A DNA stretch of 61,875 nucleotides from NCBI GenBank assembly GCA_009746045.1, contig RPFO01000167.1, forward strand, positions 2,892,648 to 2,954,522, read 5' to 3'. Below, one piece after another: positions 58,872 through 61,875 of this stretch. A program made the translations under genes and the position numbers. Origin of the DNA: Mesostigma viride (Eukaryota; Streptophyta; Mesostigmatophyceae; Mesostigmatales; Mesostigmataceae). How positions within the stretch are numbered: position 1 is the first letter of the stretch; the number at the start of each line of letters is the position of its first letter. Under the pieces are notes generated by a model that was not told where the DNA came from, made no database searches, and worked only from the letters and a program-made list of their open reading frames with translations.

Positions 58872-59654
58872 CTAGTCGCATGCATTCCTTGCTCTCTCCA
58901 CCAAAGCAGAGGCCAGGACGACCCTTTCCACGACCTTTTCAATTTCCTCCCCCTCAGCATCAGCAACAACAGTCATGGCAAATCGGGCTTGGCGCTTAAC
59001 CCCCGATGCCAGAACGGCAGCCATCTCCACACGAGTTTTTGAGACTTCAACAGGTACAGGCAATTCGCCGACCGCAAAAGTAAGCCTTGCGAGGTGCGGG
59101 ACCCACCAATCACCTTCCAAAAATCCGCAACCCCATCCAATCATGAAATACAACAACAGGTCTGCGCCCATGGCGCCTGCGATATCCAAGTCGTCATGCG
59201 AAACAATCGCATGCACGTCATCCTCCGAGCACAGCATCCATGTAAAAACGGCGTCCCCGAAACCTTGGCAGTAGGCATACGAGTCAAAGTCAGGGTGATT
59301 CAACATCCATTCCCGCGACCTGACCGCCATTCTTTCCAGACTTCCAGCACCGTCCACCTCAAAACTCAGGACAAGAGGTCCTTCACCAGCACTGGACTCG
59401 CCATGCACAAACAACAAGCCTCCTTTGATCACCTCTTGCATCTCCCCTGACAACTTGGCGTGTCCATCACAAAAAGGCATGCAATCCGTCCCGAATGGAA
59501 GCTGGCAATCCCGGGCGATACACCCCCCCTTTTTTGCAAACAAATCCTTCACCCTCCCTGCCATTCCCGTTCGCACGCTGACATGACGCACGCACAAGTC
59601 ATCCCCTCCTGCTCTCGCTTCCTGGCACCACGCAACCGTGCATTTGACCGCCAT
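58872..59654 (-). CDS. Double Cys/His-motif protein, 260 residues, unknown
   Basis: ATG 59,654 directly follows GTCGCAG. KCTVAWCQEARAGGDDLCVRH gives C-x4-C-x10-C-x2-H, and GCIARDCQLPFGTDCMPFCDGH gives C-x4-C-x11-C-x2-H, about 20 residues apart. The remaining domain has SFEVDGAGSLERMAVRSREW, SYAYCQGFGDAVFTWMLCSE and a helical end VVERVVLASALVERARNACD. The frame is intact. Palindromes sit 39 nt upstream of ATG and 13 nt after the stop. This is the best-preserved member of the family. Confidence 0.75.
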   Translation of the reverse strand: MAVKCTVAWCQEARAGGDDLCVRHVSVRTGMAGRVKDLFAKKGGCIARDCQLPFGTDCMPFCDGHAKLSGEMQEVIKGGLLFVHGESSAGEGPLVLSFEVDGAGSLERMAVRSREWMLNHPDFDSYAYCQGFGDAVFTWMLCSEDDVHAIVSHDDLDIAGAMGADLLLYFMIGWGCGFLEGDWWVPHLARLTFAVGELPVPVEVSKTRVEMAAVLASGVKRQARFAMTVVADAEGEEIEKVVERVVLASALVERARNACD

Positions 59655-59954
59655 CTGCGACCACCAACACCGTTTGATACACATTTCTCACCGTCAACGG
59701 CCGTTGGCTTGAAACAACAAGAATGATTTATTACGCGCACGAAAATCACACCATTTTCCAGCCTCCAACGGCCGCTGGCGCACGAAAAATGCACGAAAAC
59801 AATTTTTATTATGCATTTATTGATTACATCCTTAGTGCCACGTGGCGAATCACACCCAACTTTCCAGCTGCCAACGGCCGTTGGCGCAAAGAAAATCAAA
59901 CCCTAATTTGCAGGTTCCAACGGCCGTTGGCGCAAGAAAATCACACCCAACACT
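59655..59954 (-). promoter_or_regulatory. Promoter module 1: four palindromes around a G-box
   Basis: Palindromes at 59,694, 59,764 (one mismatch), 59,871 and 59,917 surround GCCACGTGGC at 59,837-59,846, 183 nt upstream of ATG 59,654. AATAAA signals for the upstream gene lie on the minus strand at 59,727-59,732 and 59,805-59,821, so 3' and 5' control sequences overlap. GCCACGTGGC is a perfect plant-type G-box. Same order in modules 2 and 3. Confidence 0.6.
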
Positions 59955-60559
59955 TCAGTCGCAGAATCGATTCGCCTCGGTCACGCACTCGAACTTGTAC
60001 TCCTGCCCGAGCGCGAACATCACCTCACGAACCGCCTTCTCAAACTCGTCAACACCGGCACTTCCCCACTCATGCACGTATTCGCTCAACCAGACCATGC
60101 ATTTTCCAGCAGACGCGAACAGTATGTCAGCCTGTACCCTTCTATGCTTGAAGTACTTGCCGTCCTTCAAGATGACCCATTGGAACGGTCCCTCCTGCCC
60201 CACACCCTCAAACCCTTCTCCCCTATCATATTGCCGCATAGCACCACGAATTGGACTGGGTACTGATGGATCATAGGGCCTTATAGCACCACACCTCAGA
60301 AGCACCTCCTCAAATGCTTCTACGGTCGGCTTTGGGAGTCCCCGACCCTCCATATTGAAAACAAGAACCGCGGCCTTCCCGACATCCTGTCTCAAAAGAC
60401 ACTTTGCACCCTCCTTGGGCTTGAACGACAGCTCAATGTCCGGCAGAAGCCTGAGCGCGCTCTTAACCACTCCCAGAAGCCTGTCTTCCAAGTCGTCACG
60501 CTTTTGTTGCCATTCGTAATATCAATCCACTCGCCCCCCTTCGTCCTGTAGAACGTCAT
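59955..60559 (-). CDS. Unknown protein, about 200 residues, one frameshift
   Basis: ATG 60,559 directly follows GTGCAG (MTFYRTKGGEWID). A 1-nt shift near 60,495 leads into LEDRLLGVVKSALRLLPDIE, then ALVFNMEGRGLPKPTVEAFE-like text, RGAMRQYDRGEGFEG, FQWVILKDGKYFKHRR, YVHEWGSAGVDEFEKAVREV and the end CVTEANRFCD. There is no N-terminal Cys motif, so it is a different protein type from the gene at 59,654, though under the same promoter module. A tandem duplicate lies at 60,875-61,499. Confidence 0.6.
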
Positions 60560-60874
60560 CTGCACACCACCGACACCGTTTGATATAAATTTGTCACCGT
60601 CAACGGCTGTTGGCTTGAAACAACAAGAATGATTTATTACGCGCACGAAAATCACACCATTTTCCAGCCTCCAACGGCCGTTGGCGCACGAAAAATGCAC
60701 GAAAAAAATTTTTATTATGCATTTATTCATAACATCCATATTGCCACGTGGCAAATCACACCCAACTTTCCAGCTGCCAACGGCCGTTGGCGCAAAGAAA
60801 ATCAAACCCTAATTTGCAGGGGCCAACGGCCGTTGAGAAACGGCCGTTGAGAAAATCACACCCAACATTAAACT
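60560..60874 (-). promoter_or_regulatory. Promoter module 2: palindromes around a G-box
   Basis: Palindromes at 60,600 (one mismatch), 60,671, 60,777 and 60,823, plus a half unit at 60,841, with GCCACGTGGC at 60,743-60,752, 184 nt upstream of ATG 60,559. Closely similar to module 1. Confidence 0.6.
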
Positions 60875-61499
60875 TCAGTCGCATAATCGATTCGCGTCAG
60901 TCACGCACTCGAACTTGTACTCCTGCCCCAGCGCGGACATCACCTCACGAACCGCTTTCTCAAACTCGTCAACACCGTCGGGTCCCCACTCATGCACGTA
61001 TTCCCTCAACCAGAACATGCAATCTCCAGACACGAACACCAGCCGGTCGATGATCAGGTCAGTGTGATGCTTGAAGTACTTGCCGTCCTTCAAGATGACC
61101 CATTCGAACCGTCCCACCTCCCCTAAACCCTTAAACCCTTCTCCCCTATCATATGCGTCCGCGTCATCGGTATCCAACTTTCATTACCATCCGCAGCGAT
61201 CGACTGAAAACAAATTGGGCTGGTATTGATGGATCATGGGCCTTATAGCACCACACCTCACAAGCACCTCCTCAAATGGCCTCTACGGTCGGCTTTGGGA
61301 GTCCCCGACCCTCGATATTGAAAACAAGAGCCGCGGCCTTCGCGACATCCGGTCTCAAAAGAGACCTTTCACCCTCGGGCTTAAAATCCAGCTTAATGTC
61401 CGGCAGAAGCCTGAGCGCGCTCTTAACCACTCCCAGAAGCCTGTCTTCCAAGTCGATCCACTCGCCCCCCCCGTCCTGTAGAACGTCATCTGCAACCCA
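60875..61499 (-). pseudogene. Tandem copy of the 59,955-60,559 gene, frameshifted
   Basis: ATG 61,499 follows GTTGCAG, but the frame is lost at an 8-C run near 61,465. LEDRLLGVVKSALRLLPDIK and GRGLPKPTVEAI follow, then a rearranged stretch (61,170-61,270), then DRGEGFKGLGE, FEWVILKDGKYFKH, YVHEWGPDGVDEFEKAVREV and ANRLCD. At least two frame breaks and an internal insertion make it non-functional as read. Confidence 0.7.
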
Positions 61500-61766
61500 C
61501 CGACACCGTTTGATATACATTTCTCACCGTCAACGGCCGTTGGCTTGAAAAAACAACAAGAATTTTAAGATTTATTACGCGCACAAAGCACACACTAGTT
61601 TTCAGTCTCCAACGGCCGTTGGCGCACGAAAAATGTTTTATTATGCATTTATTAATTACATCCATGGTGCCACGTGGCAAACCACACCCTACTTCCGGGT
61701 GCAAAGAAAATCAAACGCTAATTTGCAAGTTCCAACGGCCGTTGGCGCAAGAAAATCACACCCAAA
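61500..61766 (-). promoter_or_regulatory. Promoter module 3: palindromes around a G-box
   Basis: Palindromes at 61,530, 61,609 and 61,732 with GCCACGTGGC at 61,669-61,678, 170 nt upstream of ATG 61,499. One palindrome of the left pair has been lost by a deletion near 61,700. Confidence 0.6.
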
Positions 61767-61875
61767 ATGCCTTCAGTCGCAGAATCCATTCCCCTCACGC
61801 AGTCGAACAGGGGTACTGTTCCCCCAGCGCGGACATCGCCTCACAAATCGCCCTTGGGGTACGATTTAGTCCCCT
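61767..61875 (-). pseudogene. Third copy of the same gene, 3' end only
   Basis: Matches the last ~35 codons of the two preceding copies (EAMSALG, then a frame break), cut by the window edge. Confidence 0.55.

Larger units (their letters stand above)
59690..61875. repeat. Tandem block duplication, 2.3 copies of about 0.92 kb
   Basis: Blocks 59,690-60,597, 60,598-61,527 and 61,528-window end each contain a promoter module followed (at higher coordinates) by the 3' part and body of the 200-residue gene. Boundaries lie at the palindrome next to ATG, so the palindromes may have mediated unequal exchange. Confidence 0.8.

Overview
The window is nuclear DNA of a plastid-bearing eukaryote, most likely an alga of the green lineage; the species cannot be named from the sequence. 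Four observations support this: GT-AG introns with matching phases, several non-LTR retrotransposon families with target-site duplications (TSDs), very large microsatellites, and an AT-rich fragment of the plastid rpoB gene at 56.1-56.4 kb that looks like a plastid-to-nucleus transfer. G-box (CCACGTGG) and MYB/MSA-like (CCAACGG) promoter motifs fit a plant-lineage host but do not prove it. No rRNA, tRNA or CRISPR locus was found.

0.3-16 kb is mostly non-coding and repetitive: a (GGAT)n and an (ATCC)n array of 1.3 and 1.1 kb, GC-rich 7-mer repeats, an 86-bp and a 50-bp tandem array, strong inverted repeats, and small retrotransposon ends. One probable spliced gene lies at 5.5-6.6 kb. 16-41 kb is a transposon nest. 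Three related non-LTR families, called A, B and C here after their tails (AATTT, TTAC and TTAA), are all 5'-truncated and broken. Around and inside them are two near-identical 1,689-bp TTAA-flanked piggyBac-like elements (the second copy lies at 43 kb), a 2.3-kb TTAA-flanked element, TA-flanked MITEs, a 663-bp hAT-type MITE with an 8-bp TSD, and a Ty3-type integrase relic. A RanBP2 zinc-finger gene lies at 23.4 kb and a BED-like finger exon at 41.1 kb.

42-61.9 kb is the gene-bearing part, and every gene in it reads on the minus strand. A five-exon gene runs from 55,687 to 42,047; its reading frames and splice phases agree across four introns. One intron is filled by a 46-bp array carrying the palindrome CCAACGGCCGTTGG. 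A second holds a similar array plus a 5.2-kb AAGGAC hexamer array. A third holds a piggyBac-like insertion. Upstream is a compact cluster of at least six small genes and gene copies. Three of them start with paired-cysteine motifs (C-x2/4-C-x9/11-C-x2-H). The same palindrome sits 30-55 nt before the start codon and often 13-25 nt after the stop codon. The last three genes are tandem copies of a block of about 0.9 kb whose promoters share a palindrome pair, a G-box, a second palindrome pair and a CAG directly before ATG. I recognise none of the proteins in this cluster. This palindrome-organised locus is the most likely undescribed system in the window.
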